From positions 1 through 64,000 of the forward strand of contig JAWKUK010000003.1 of the NCBI GenBank assembly GCA_041398605.1: a stretch of DNA of 64,000 nt, read 5' to 3'. How positions within the stretch are numbered: the stretch's first letter is position 1; the number at the start of each line of letters is the position of its first letter. The position numbers were made by a program, and so were the translations under genes. The stretch is from JAWKUK01 sp041398605 (GTDB lineage Bacteria; Planctomycetota; UBA1135; GCA-002686595). The notes beneath the pieces are model-generated. The model worked only from the letters and a program-made list of their open reading frames with translations, was not told the origin of the DNA and did no database searches. Of this stretch, positions 49,110 to 58,049 are shown piece after piece.

Positions 49110-52085
49110 ATGCCAGCCTCCGCCTCCATCCTCACGCTCGCCCGCCGGCTCATCCGTCGGTCCGAGCGACGCAGCGCGGCGCTGCGCGGCCGCCCCCTCG
49201 TCTGGACGTGCCTGGCGGTCGGGGTTGGCCTCGCAGTCGCGTGCGGGTCCAGCCGTCCGGCCGCCCCCCGCGCAAGCGAGGCTGCCACGAGCGCGGGCAA
49301 CGAGCCGGACCGGTTCGCGGACCTGCGCGGCGCAGCCCCGGTCCTCCCCGATGGGCTGCTCCTGCGAGCGCCCGCGGCGCAGGACGCAGGGCGGCCCGCG
49401 CCTACGGTCAGCGGGTCCACCGCCGGCACCGGGGCCGGCTCTGGCGCCGGCTCTGGCGCCGGTGCCGCCACGGCTGCCGGCCCAGGCTCCGGCAGAGCCG
49501 CAGGAACGGACGCTGCGTCGGCCGGTCGACCCGTGGCCGCGCTCGACGCGGACGTCGTGGCGCACGTCGTCGTCGATCTGCCGCTCGAGCGGCCCGTTCA
49601 CGTGCGCGCGTGTGTGCCGGTTCCGGCAGGCTTCGAGCTCCCTGTCGAGCGCGCGCTCGTCCCCATGGCGACGTCGCTCGCGCTCGAGGCGCCCGATGGC
49701 ACCCTCGTGCCATGCCAGATCGAGGTGGTGACCCGCGGCCCTTCGGGCGCGCCCGAGGTGATCGAGGTCATCGCGCCGCTGTTCGCGAGCGCGCGCGCCG
49801 TCGGCGCGCCGAGCGGAGCGACCCACGCGCGGACGACGCTGGCGCTGCGGCGCGGAGCGTTCGAGCTGCCCACGAACCTCGGGTTGGACGAAGCGGTCGC
49901 GGCGCTCTTCGCCAACGGGCCATGCGCGCTCACGGCGCGCGACGCGCTCGGGAACGAGTACCGCGCGGACCTCCTGCAACCCGTCGCCCGAGAGGTCACG
50001 TCCCGGGGCCCGTACCTCCGGCGGATCCGCGCGGCCGCCGTCATGCGCTACGTCCCTGACGAGCGCGCCCTCGAGTCCAACTCGGCCATCTACGACGCCC
50101 GTATCGCGGACGCGGCGCGGCAGGCGCTCCCTCACCTGTTCGGCGTCCACGCACACTTCTCGCTGCTCGCGGGTGACCCGCGGATCTCGCTCGACCTGCG
50201 CGTGCACGCGGGCCTCACGTCCGGCGCAGCGACCGACACCGACGATGATTCACCGGTCGGCGCGATCTGGTTCCGGGCCCTCGACGTCGAGCTGCCCGCG
50301 ACCTGGACCACGGACGCCCAATTCCCGGACCCGGCCTTCGGTCGGGAGCGCGTCGAGGACGGCCGCAGCCGGCGGCCGCTCGTGCAAGCGCTCGAGCAGA
50401 ACTACCACCACTTCGTTCCCCCTTCCGCGCAGTTCGTGCGTCGCGTCGTCTTGCGCCCGCGCGACGCAGACGGCGGCGCGCCGATGTGGGAGGGGCTCGG
50501 CCTCGTCGCGCCGGACACCGAGCGTTGGTCGTGGGGCTCTGCGGCCACCGCGCGCTACTTCCCGCAGCGCGCGACCCTGCCGAGCTGGGAGGCCCTCGAC
50601 GGCGCGCGCCCCGGCGGCGCGGGCGCGCTGCGCGCTTGGCTCGTCGCGCGTCGCGATGCGCTCGCCGCGACCGTGCGCACTGGGTTGGCCGATGGCAACC
50701 GCGTGCGGCGCGGCGCCCTCGGCTGGTTCCATCCCTGGTTCTACTCGTACCAAGGGGCGACCGGCGGCGCGGACATCACCCTGGTCGAGGGGCATCTCGG
50801 CGCTGCCGTCGCCGAGCGCGCGGACGTCGAATGGTTGGCGCTCGTGCATCAGATGAACGTCTGTCGCCAGCCGGTGGCGCAGTGGCTGGCCGACGGCCGC
50901 CCGGCTGGCGTCGAAGCATGGGTGGACGCCGACGGTCGGGTGCCCTTCGAGTTCTACATGGACGCGCGCAACGAGCCGCCGGAGCTGCGCCTGCCCGCGC
51001 TCGGAGGCTTCGCGCCGGCGGCGCACCTCGCTGCGATCGCGCAGCATGGGCGGCGTCCCGTCTCGGACCAGGGCGAACCCTTCGCGCGCGGCGGCGCGAT
51101 CCCTGGCGACGATAGCGCGATCGTCGCTTGGATGGCCCACGACGCGCAACACCTCGTGCGCTTTACGAAGAACGCCAAAGCGCTCGCTTGGCTCGCGGCC
51201 GATCGGCTCGCGATCGACGACCTGCGCATGGAGGCCGAGCGCTTTCGGTTGATGGTGCACGGCGCAACGCCGCCGGGCCCGCGGGGCGCGACGCTGTCGC
51301 ACCTTGAAGGGCGCGCCGCGCAGCAGCCGCACACGGGGCTCCCGATCGACCGCGCGCACGCTTGGGGCATCGACGCGGCGGCCGCTGCGTACGCGCTCTC
51401 GGACGACGGGTTCCGCGTCCGGTTCCTGCCGTGGCTCGAGCGCTACACCGACGTCCTGCTCGCCGGGCTCATGCCCAACGGGCTCGTGATGCGCATCCAC
51501 TACAAAGGAGTGCTCGATGGGCGCTTCGACGCGGCGCAGTCGTACCAGATCGCGTTCCTCTTGCAGGCGCGGCGCGCGCTCGTCGAGTCGGTCTTTCGCG
51601 GCGTGGACGCCGCGCGAACGAAGGCGCTGCAAGAGAGCTTCCTCGCCGGCGTCGACTACCTGTACTTCGGCCCGCCGTTCCAGCGCGTGATCGATCGCTG
51701 GTCCAAGGGCGAGCGCGTCGCTGGGCCGTCGAGCCAGTTCGCGGTCGCGCCGCGCGCGGCAGACGGCGGCGAGTCCGACCTCCTCCCGTACTGCTACGCC
51801 GAGCGCTGGGGGCCGGACTTCCTGCCGGAGGGCGGCCGGGTCCCCGACTCCATCGACACGACCTATCCGTGGGACGTGCTCACCTACGCCGAGGCGTGGG
51901 CGCGCGAGCTCGGGCGCGCCGCCCCGGAGCGTTACCTCGAGCGGACGCTCGCGCTCGGTCGGCAGGCAGCATCACCTGCCGAGCTCGTCCAACGCATGCG
52001 CCTCGAAGACGGGCGCTCGGACCTGAGCGCTTCAGGCAACCGCGCCGCGTTCCTGGCGCGCATTCAAGCCTTGGGGCTCCGGTGA
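49110..52085 (+). CDS. Large lipoprotein of unknown function
   Basis: About 991 residues. A basic N-terminus and hydrophobic core end in LAVACGSS, a probable lipoprotein signal, followed by a Gly/Ala/Ser-rich linker (near residues 100-130). The rest is a large globular protein: an apparent beta-rich first half (about 150-520), then a helical second half with repeated Trp/Tyr/His-containing segments (GWFHPWFYSYQGATG, HAWGIDAAAAAYAL, YTDVLLAGLMPNG). This layout resembles polysaccharide lyases and hydrolases with an alpha/alpha toroid, but I cannot name a family or active site. Alternative starts are TTG 49068 and ATG 49083. It is coupled to the EamA gene by a GTGA overlap. Confidence 0.75.
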   Translation: MPASASILTLARRLIRRSERRSAALRGRPLVWTCLAVGVGLAVACGSSRPAAPRASEAATSAGNEPDRFADLRGAAPVLPDGLLLRAPAAQDAGRPAPTVSGSTAGTGAGSGAGSGAGAATAAGPGSGRAAGTDAASAGRPVAALDADVVAHVVVDLPLERPVHVRACVPVPAGFELPVERALVPMATSLALEAPDGTLVPCQIEVVTRGPSGAPEVIEVIAPLFASARAVGAPSGATHARTTLALRRGAFELPTNLGLDEAVAALFANGPCALTARDALGNEYRADLLQPVAREVTSRGPYLRRIRAAAVMRYVPDERALESNSAIYDARIADAARQALPHLFGVHAHFSLLAGDPRISLDLRVHAGLTSGAATDTDDDSPVGAIWFRALDVELPATWTTDAQFPDPAFGRERVEDGRSRRPLVQALEQNYHHFVPPSAQFVRRVVLRPRDADGGAPMWEGLGLVAPDTERWSWGSAATARYFPQRATLPSWEALDGARPGGAGALRAWLVARRDALAATVRTGLADGNRVRRGALGWFHPWFYSYQGATGGADITLVEGHLGAAVAERADVEWLALVHQMNVCRQPVAQWLADGRPAGVEAWVDADGRVPFEFYMDARNEPPELRLPALGGFAPAAHLAAIAQHGRRPVSDQGEPFARGGAIPGDDSAIVAWMAHDAQHLVRFTKNAKALAWLAADRLAIDDLRMEAERFRLMVHGATPPGPRGATLSHLEGRAAQQPHTGLPIDRAHAWGIDAAAAAYALSDDGFRVRFLPWLERYTDVLLAGLMPNGLVMRIHYKGVLDGRFDAAQSYQIAFLLQARRALVESVFRGVDAARTKALQESFLAGVDYLYFGPPFQRVIDRWSKGERVAGPSSQFAVAPRAADGGESDLLPYCYAERWGPDFLPEGGRVPDSIDTTYPWDVLTYAEAWARELGRAAPERYLERTLALGRQAASPAELVQRMRLEDGRSDLSASGNRAAFLARIQALGLR

Positions 52086-53089
52086 CGCGACCGCTGGACC
52101 CACGGGCCCCCGTTGCGCCCGCGCCGAGCCGTGGCCTCGACGCGGGCCCCGCGCGCCGGCCTGGCACGCGGATGCAGACGGTCACGCTGGCGCTCTTGTT
52201 GGCGCTCGGCGTGGCGGCGGTGTCGACCGGGGCGCTCTTCGCGCGTTTGGCTGAGGCCGAGCCCCTCGCCAAGGCCGCGTGGCGCTGCGCTGTCGCGACG
52301 CTGGTCCTGGCCGTCGTCGGCGGGCCCGGGGCGGGGCGCGCGCTCGCCGCTGCGCCGCGCAGCGCGCTCGGCGCGACGTGCCTCGCCGGGACGTGCCTCG
52401 CGGTCCACTTCGCGACCTGGATCGCCTCGCTCGACTTCACATCGGTCGCGACCAGCCTGTTGCTCGTGAACACGAACCCCGTCTGGGTCGTGCTGCTCGC
52501 GCCACTCGTCAACGGTGAGCGCGCCTCCCGCCGCGCGTTGGCGGGCGTGGCGCTCGCCCTGTCGGGCGGCGTCTGGTTGGCAGCGGGAGCGAGCCCAGCG
52601 GCAGACGCGCCCGCCGGGTCGCTCGAAGGGGCGCTCGAAGAGGGCTCCCGATGGCTCGGGCCGTCGCTCGCGGTGTGCGGCGCGTGGGCCGCGACTGGGT
52701 ACTTCCTCCTGGGACGCCGCGTCGGCGGCCGCATTCCGCTCGTCCCCTATCTCGGGCTCTGCTACGGGGTCGCGACGGCGTGGCTCTGCGTGGCCGCCCT
52801 CGCGCGCGGCGTCCCGCTGAGCGGCTTCCCCGCAATGACTTACCTCTGGGTAGTGGCCCTCGGGCTCGTGCCGCAGCTGATCGGGCACAGCGCGTGCAAC
52901 GCTGCGCTGCGCCGGTTGCCCGCCCTGCTCGTCGCGTTGCCACTGTTGCTCGAGCCGATCGTCGGCTCGTGGCTCGCGTGGGCCGTGCTCGGTGAGGTGC
53001 CGCCCGCTCGCGCTTGGTCGGCGGGCGCCCTCGTCTTGCTGGGCGTCGCGCGGGCCGCCTGGCCAGCGCGCGCCCCGCAGGTCAACTGA
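52082..53089 (+). CDS. EamA/DMT-family transporter
   Basis: 335 residues with about ten TM segments in two repeated five-helix halves, the mark of drug/metabolite transporters (RhaT/EamA). A polar Pro/Arg-rich N-terminus of about 30 residues precedes TM1. The first repeat includes AEPLAKAAWRCAVAT and LLLVNTNPVWVVLLAPL; the second includes LLLEPIVGSWLAWAVLGEVP. The start GTG 52082 overlaps the lipoprotein stop (GTGA). The 3' end overlaps htpG, on the other strand, by 8 bases. The substrate is unknown. Confidence 0.88.
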   Translation: MTRPLDPRAPVAPAPSRGLDAGPARRPGTRMQTVTLALLLALGVAAVSTGALFARLAEAEPLAKAAWRCAVATLVLAVVGGPGAGRALAAAPRSALGATCLAGTCLAVHFATWIASLDFTSVATSLLLVNTNPVWVVLLAPLVNGERASRRALAGVALALSGGVWLAAGASPAADAPAGSLEGALEEGSRWLGPSLAVCGAWAATGYFLLGRRVGGRIPLVPYLGLCYGVATAWLCVAALARGVPLSGFPAMTYLWVVALGLVPQLIGHSACNAALRRLPALLVALPLLLEPIVGSWLAWAVLGEVPPARAWSAGALVLLGVARAAWPARAPQVN

Positions 53090-55091
53090 CCGCGCCCACC
53101 ATGAGCTCCGTCACGAGCTTCGCGAAGCGCGCGGTGTCGCGCGGGACACCGCCCTCCATCAAGAGCGCCTGCCCGTGTAGGAGCTCGGCGTAGTCCGCGA
53201 TGCGCGGGCTCTTCGCGTCGACGTCAAAGAGGCGCGTCAGGCCCTTCACGACGGCATGGTTCGGGTTCAGCTCGAGCACACGCTTCGCGCGCGGCACCTC
53301 TTGGCCCGCGCGCTTCATGAGCCGCTCCACGTGCGCGCTCACCGCGCGATCCTCGCCGACGAGCACGGCGGCGCTCTCGCGCAGACGCGCGCTGAAGCGG
53401 ACCTCCGAGACGTCGTCCCCGAGGGCGCTCTGCAGCGCGCCGAAGAGGCCCTCGCACTGCTTCTCTTGCTCCTCGCGGGCCTGCTTGGCGTCGTCGGTCT
53501 CCTTGGCCTCGCCCTTGTCGGCGCGCCGGATCGGGACACCATCGAACGTCATCAGGCGCTGCAAGACCCACTCGTCGACCGGATCGACGAGCAAGAGCAC
53601 CTCCTTGCCCTCCGCGCGGAGCGCCTCGAGGTGCGGCGACGCGAGCGCCGCCTTGCGGTCCGCGGCGGGCAGGACCCAGATCACGCGCTCCTCCGCCGCC
53701 GCATCGCCTTCCACCGCGGGGAAGCGCGCGACGTACTCGGCGAGCGTCGTCGGCGCGTCGCCCTCGGTCGACTCGAAGAGGCACAGCGACGAGATGCGGT
53801 TCTTGTCGTCCTCGCCGAACCAGATGCCCTCTTTCAGCACGGCGCCGAAGTTGGCGAAGAACTTCGCGTAGCGCTCGCGGTCGCTCTGCAGCACGCCGCG
53901 CAGCGCGTCGAGGACCTTGCGCGTGAGGTGCTTGCGGATCTGGCGCAAGCGCGGGTCGTCCTGCAGCGTCTCGCGCGACACGTTCAGCGGGAGATCGTTC
54001 GATTCGACGACGCCGCGCACGAAGCGCAGCCAGCCGGGCAGCAGCTCCTTGCTCTCGCGCTGGATCAAGACGCGGCGCACATAGAGCGACAGCGTCGAGT
54101 CGCGGCGCGCCGGGTCGAAGAGGTCCATCGGCGGCTCACTCGGCAGGTAGAGCAGCGCGGTGTACTCCAGCGTGCCCTCGGCGCGCAGGTGCAGCGTCTC
54201 GAAGGGCTCGCCCCAATCGTGCGTGAGGTGGCGATAGAACTCGGTGTGCTCCTCGGGCGTGATGTCGTCCTTCGGACGGGCCCAGAGCGGCGTGCGCGAG
54301 TTGAGGGTCTCCGTGACGCGCTCCGTGACGCGCTCTCCGGCGATCGGCTTGCCCTCGTCATCGAGCTTCGGCTTGGAGCGCTCGACCTCCATCTGGATCG
54401 GGTACTCGACGAAGTCGGAGTACCGCCGCACGAGGTCGCGCAGCGTCCACTCCTGGGTCCAGTCGGTCGAGTCGACCGGGCTGGCCTCGTCGTCGTCGGC
54501 CTCGCCGTCGGCGTCCTCGGCCGCCGGCGGCTTCACGCTGGCCGGGTCGGGCAGGTGCAGCTCGACCACCGTGCCACGGCTGAGGCCCTCGACCTCCTCG
54601 ATCGAGTACTCACCCTTGCCGTCGGAGCGCCAGCGATAGCCGCGCTCGCTGCCGGCCTTGCGGGTCTCGACGACGACCTCGTCCGCGACCATGAAGGCGC
54701 TGTAGAAGCCGACGCCGAACTGCCCGATCAGGTCGGGGCCGTCCTGCTTGCCCTGCTGCGCGAGCGCCGCCAGGTAGCGGCGCGTGCCGGAGCTCGCGAT
54801 GCGCCCGAGGTTCTGCGTGAGCTCGTCGCGGTCCATGCCGATGCCGTTGTCGGCGATGCGCAAGACGCGCGCGTCGCGGTCGACCTCGAGCGCGATGCCC
54901 AGGGTCTCGCCATCGGCGAGGAGCCCAGGCGTCGTCAGCGCGTCATGGCGCAGCTTGTCGAGGGCGTCGCTGGCGTTGGAGATCAGCTCTCGCAGGAAGA
55001 TCTCTTTGTTGCTGTAGAGCGAATGGACAACGAGGCGGAGGACCTCCGCGACCTCGGCCTCGAACGGGTGGGTCTCGATCTGGGTCGTCAT
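53082..55091 (-). CDS. htpG: Hsp90-family chaperone HtpG
   Basis: 669 residues. The N-terminal GHKL ATPase has SLYSNKEIFLRELISNASDALDKLR, DNGIGM and QFGVGFYSAFMVAD. An acidic linker (EDADGEADDDEASP) is longer than in E. coli HtpG. The middle domain includes RRVLIQRESKELLPGWLRFVRGVVES and SRETLQ, and the C-terminal dimerisation domain completes the protein. It folds and protects client proteins in the cytoplasm. The gene stands alone. No CIRCE (HrcA) inverted repeat is visible before the start. Confidence 0.96.
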   Translation of the reverse strand: MTTQIETHPFEAEVAEVLRLVVHSLYSNKEIFLRELISNASDALDKLRHDALTTPGLLADGETLGIALEVDRDARVLRIADNGIGMDRDELTQNLGRIASSGTRRYLAALAQQGKQDGPDLIGQFGVGFYSAFMVADEVVVETRKAGSERGYRWRSDGKGEYSIEEVEGLSRGTVVELHLPDPASVKPPAAEDADGEADDDEASPVDSTDWTQEWTLRDLVRRYSDFVEYPIQMEVERSKPKLDDEGKPIAGERVTERVTETLNSRTPLWARPKDDITPEEHTEFYRHLTHDWGEPFETLHLRAEGTLEYTALLYLPSEPPMDLFDPARRDSTLSLYVRRVLIQRESKELLPGWLRFVRGVVESNDLPLNVSRETLQDDPRLRQIRKHLTRKVLDALRGVLQSDRERYAKFFANFGAVLKEGIWFGEDDKNRISSLCLFESTEGDAPTTLAEYVARFPAVEGDAAAEERVIWVLPAADRKAALASPHLEALRAEGKEVLLLVDPVDEWVLQRLMTFDGVPIRRADKGEAKETDDAKQAREEQEKQCEGLFGALQSALGDDVSEVRFSARLRESAAVLVGEDRAVSAHVERLMKRAGQEVPRAKRVLELNPNHAVVKGLTRLFDVDAKSPRIADYAELLHGQALLMEGGVPRDTARFAKLVTELMVGAVS

Positions 55092-55349
55092 GTGTCTCTA
55101 GCTGAAGAGCGCGCGCGCCGTGGGCCTCGGGCGCTCCGAGGGAGTCCGCCCAATTGGCGCGCACCCCGAAGTCTCGCGCAGATGCCCCCGTGGATCAACC
55201 CCATGGAACCTGGGCCGCGGCTCAGCCGTCGAGATACCATTCGCTGGAGGCCCTGGCGGGTCCCTGCGACACGCGCCCAAAGCGCTCGCTCGCCTGCGAG
55301 CCTGCGACCGGGCGTCTCGCCGTTGAGCGGCCTTCCAAACCAGCCCCAA

Positions 55350-56717
55350 GTGCCTTTCAGCTCTCCACCGCGGCCCCGGCGTCGACTCGAGCGCGCGATC
55401 GCGTGCGCCGCCCTCGGTGCGGCCGCGGCCCTGCTCGCGCCGCGTGAGCTGTGGGCCTTCGAGGTGTTCGGAGACGTGCTCGACCTCTCCCAGCGCGACT
55501 TCCGCGTCTTCAACAACTTCACGGGCGCGTTCGCGAACGACAACGTGGTCCCGGACCCCGACTTCCCGGGCTCGATCGGCGCGACGCTCGCGATCAGGAA
55601 GGCCGTCGCGGAGTGGGGCTCCGAGCCCCACGGCAGCGGAACGACCGATCCGTTGCAAGCGCAGCTCGGCTCCGGCGGCGCGAACTTCGACTCCTTCTGG
55701 GCCGGCGAGGCGACGGGGCCCGGTGGCACGAACGGCAACGTCATCTCCGCGCTACCGGGCAGCTCGTTCATTCTGGCCTTCACGGAGCTGCCCATCAGCG
55801 ACGGTTGGCGCATCCTCGTCTACGACGCCGTGAAGGACTGGCACGACGGGCCCGGGATGCCGAGCGGCGGCAGCGCGCCCTGGGACTTGCAAGGGGTCGT
55901 GACGCACGAGTACGGGCACGCGCTCGGCCTCGACCATAGCCTCGTCCCCGGCGCGACGATGTACGCGGGCGCGGGCGGCTCGCTCGGCGTTCCGCAGCGC
56001 ACGATCGAGCAGGATGACCAGGCGGGGGTGCAATTCCTCTACGGCGTGCGCAGCAGCGCGAAGCCGCGCATCACGGGCTACACGCTGCTCGGAGCGGGCG
56101 TGGTGCGATTGACCGGCACGGGCTTCGATCTCAGCGCGAACGACGTCTGGTTCACCCCGGACACGCCGAGCGACGGGAGCCCCGTGCTCGTCAGCGGCGT
56201 GCCCAGCCCCACGGGACTGGCGCTCGATGTGTCGCTGCCCGCGGGCGTTGGACCTGGCGACGTTCTCGTGCGGCTCCCGGGCACGAGCGCCGATCGGCTC
56301 TCCAACGCCTTCCCGTTCGACCCGGCGCGCGGGCCTTGGTCTCCGCCGCGCGCGTACGGCCCCGCGGGCACGTCTTCGGGGGGCACCCCCGTGCGCCTCA
56401 CTGCGCTCGGCCTCCCGAGCGCGACGGCAGGTTCGTTCATCTTGCAAGTCAGCGGCGGACCGACGGTCGGGCGGGCGCTCGTGTTCTCGGGGCCGCGCGC
56501 GGAGCGCATGCCCGGTCGCTTTGGCGCGCTGCTCGTCGGCGGTCCGTGGCGCCGCGAAGGGGACATCGACCTTCTCTTCGGCAACGGTGAGACGTCGCTC
56601 CCTGTGCGCGCCTCGGAGGTGGGCACGCAGCGCTATTACCAAGTGCTCGTGCTGGACAGCGCCCTCTCTGCCGGCGGCGTCTTCAGCGACGCGTACGAGA
56701 TCGAGTTGGTCCCGTAG
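55350..56717 (+). CDS. Secreted matrixin-like metalloprotease
   Basis: About 455 residues. The signal peptide (PRRRLERAIACAALGAAAALLAPRELWA) is followed by a metalloprotease domain with zinc motif HEYGHALGLDH (His186, Glu187, His190, His196), typical of matrixin-type M10 enzymes, though a clear Met-turn is hard to place (MYAGAGG is a candidate). An IPT/TIG-like beta domain and a further beta region make up the C-terminal half. GTG 55350 was chosen to give a normal signal peptide; ATG 55182 or 55203 in the same frame are possible. It is probably exported; the substrate is unknown. Confidence 0.8.
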   Translation: MPFSSPPRPRRRLERAIACAALGAAAALLAPRELWAFEVFGDVLDLSQRDFRVFNNFTGAFANDNVVPDPDFPGSIGATLAIRKAVAEWGSEPHGSGTTDPLQAQLGSGGANFDSFWAGEATGPGGTNGNVISALPGSSFILAFTELPISDGWRILVYDAVKDWHDGPGMPSGGSAPWDLQGVVTHEYGHALGLDHSLVPGATMYAGAGGSLGVPQRTIEQDDQAGVQFLYGVRSSAKPRITGYTLLGAGVVRLTGTGFDLSANDVWFTPDTPSDGSPVLVSGVPSPTGLALDVSLPAGVGPGDVLVRLPGTSADRLSNAFPFDPARGPWSPPRAYGPAGTSSGGTPVRLTALGLPSATAGSFILQVSGGPTVGRALVFSGPRAERMPGRFGALLVGGPWRREGDIDLLFGNGETSLPVRASEVGTQRYYQVLVLDSALSAGGVFSDAYEIELVP

Positions 56718-56807
56718 GCGCCCCCAACGCGAAGGCCCAAGCGCGAACGCGAGCGACGGCCAGCGGCGGACACGTCGCGCGCGCAGCGCGCCGAAGTCTC
56801 CCGGCGC

Positions 56808-58049
56808 TCACTTGCGGTCCGAGCCCCCGCGCGCGTCCTGGCCGCGCTTGATGTCACCTGGCTCGGTGTCACCCGGTGCGATGTCACCCGGTTCGTTCGA
56901 GGCCTTCGGCGCAGGGGCCAGCGCCATCTCGATGGTGCACGTCCCCTTGAACTCGACGCGCTGTGTCGCGCGCTCGCCTTCTTCGGGTTGCACGACGATC
57001 CGCAGCTCCACCGTTTCGTCCGCGGTGAGCCGCGCATCGAGCGGGCGTCGGCCATCGACGTCCCAGCGGACGTCGACCGCGCCTTTGAGCACATGCCGCG
57101 TAGAGGACTCCAGGACCTCGACGCCGTCCTCGCGTTCGGTCTCGAGCGCCCGTCGCCGCGCGAAGTCCGTGCCGTCCGCCGTGAGCTCGATCTCGAAGGT
57201 CACACGCACGGTCGCGCGCTTGTGTCCGTCGACGACTCCGAGCTCGAAGAGCTGGCCGCGCGCCGTGCCCTGGACGTGACCCGCGAAGCCGAGGTGCAGG
57301 TTGCCGCCGAGCCCTTGCAAGAACGAGCGGACGAGCTGCGGGTCGCCGCCTTCGGCCGGCCCGCGGTAGCCGAGCTCACCGACCGGCGCAAACAACACGG
57401 CGAGCGCCGACGGCGAGATGTCCCACTCGCTCGCGAGCTCGACGGGAGCGTCGCGCAGCAACCCGCCCCAAGCGAGCGGCCCCCCGACGTTGGCGAGCAA
57501 GGCCTCGCGCGCCTCGCGCTGGTCATAGTGCCGCCCGACCGTGCCATCCGGGTTCCAGACGTGCCGCACCCGCGTCCCCGTGAGGTCGGACGTCAGCTCG
57601 ACGCGCGAGCGCAGCGACGACTCGACCGGCGCGAGGCGGTCGCGCATCTCGAGCGACGCCGACGCCGAGTCGTACTCGCGTCGGAAGTCACGGACACCCC
57701 GCGCATCGCGCGCAAGGACCTCGTCGACGAAGCGGAGCGCCTCGACGCTGCGCGCGACGAGCGGCACCTCGGCGGTGTTCGGCTCGCGCTCGCCGGTCTG
57801 CGTCACGAGGCGCACGACCTCGAGCTCGTGTGCCGCGCGCCAGGTCGTGGCGATCCGCTGCCCTTGCGGCTGCACATCGCGGAGGAGGGTCCCCCGCTGC
57901 GCGCTGGGAGACGCGGGGGCGACGGCTTGCGCTTGGGCCGCGCCAGCGGCCGAGACCGCGCCGCCAGGCGCCAGGGCGGCGAGCGCCATCACGAGGCATT
58001 TCAGCGCCTCCCGCGACGGGGAGTGCACGAGTGAGGTGCGAGCGTTCAT
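56808..58049 (-). CDS. Secreted protein of unknown function, third gene of the MORN operon
   Basis: 413 residues. A signal peptide (ALKCLVMALAALAPGGAVSAAGAAQA) is followed by a globular region without motifs I recognise, rich in charged residues and alternating strands (VELTSDLTGTRVRHVWNPDGTV, ELGVVDGHKRATVRVTFEIEL). The C-terminal tail is a low-complexity stretch with GDIAPGDTEPGDIKRG, coded by imperfect 15-bp repeats at about 56845-56895. Its ATG overlaps the stop of the MORN gene at 58046 (ATGA), so it is translationally coupled and probably works in the same place. Unrecognised family. Confidence 0.75.
   Translation of the reverse strand: MNARTSLVHSPSREALKCLVMALAALAPGGAVSAAGAAQAQAVAPASPSAQRGTLLRDVQPQGQRIATTWRAAHELEVVRLVTQTGEREPNTAEVPLVARSVEALRFVDEVLARDARGVRDFRREYDSASASLEMRDRLAPVESSLRSRVELTSDLTGTRVRHVWNPDGTVGRHYDQREAREALLANVGGPLAWGGLLRDAPVELASEWDISPSALAVLFAPVGELGYRGPAEGGDPQLVRSFLQGLGGNLHLGFAGHVQGTARGQLFELGVVDGHKRATVRVTFEIELTADGTDFARRRALETEREDGVEVLESSTRHVLKGAVDVRWDVDGRRPLDARLTADETVELRIVVQPEEGERATQRVEFKGTCTIEMALAPAPKASNEPGDIAPGDTEPGDIKRGQDARGGSDRK

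Noticed and set aside
49420..49475. GC-rich tandem repeat in the lipoprotein gene
   Set aside because: It encodes an ordinary Gly/Ala/Ser linker after the lipid anchor and is not an independent element.
52164..52182. TGGCACG-like sequence resembling a sigma-54 promoter
   Set aside because: The spacing to the GC element is one base short and it lies inside the EamA gene.
53256..55349. Open frame upstream of the matrixin gene
   Set aside because: It is antisense to htpG and without recognisable protein features; the signal peptide begins at about 55350.
55092..55349. Search for a CIRCE or similar heat-shock operator before htpG
   Set aside because: No TTAGCACTC-N9-GAGTGCTAA-like inverted repeat is present.
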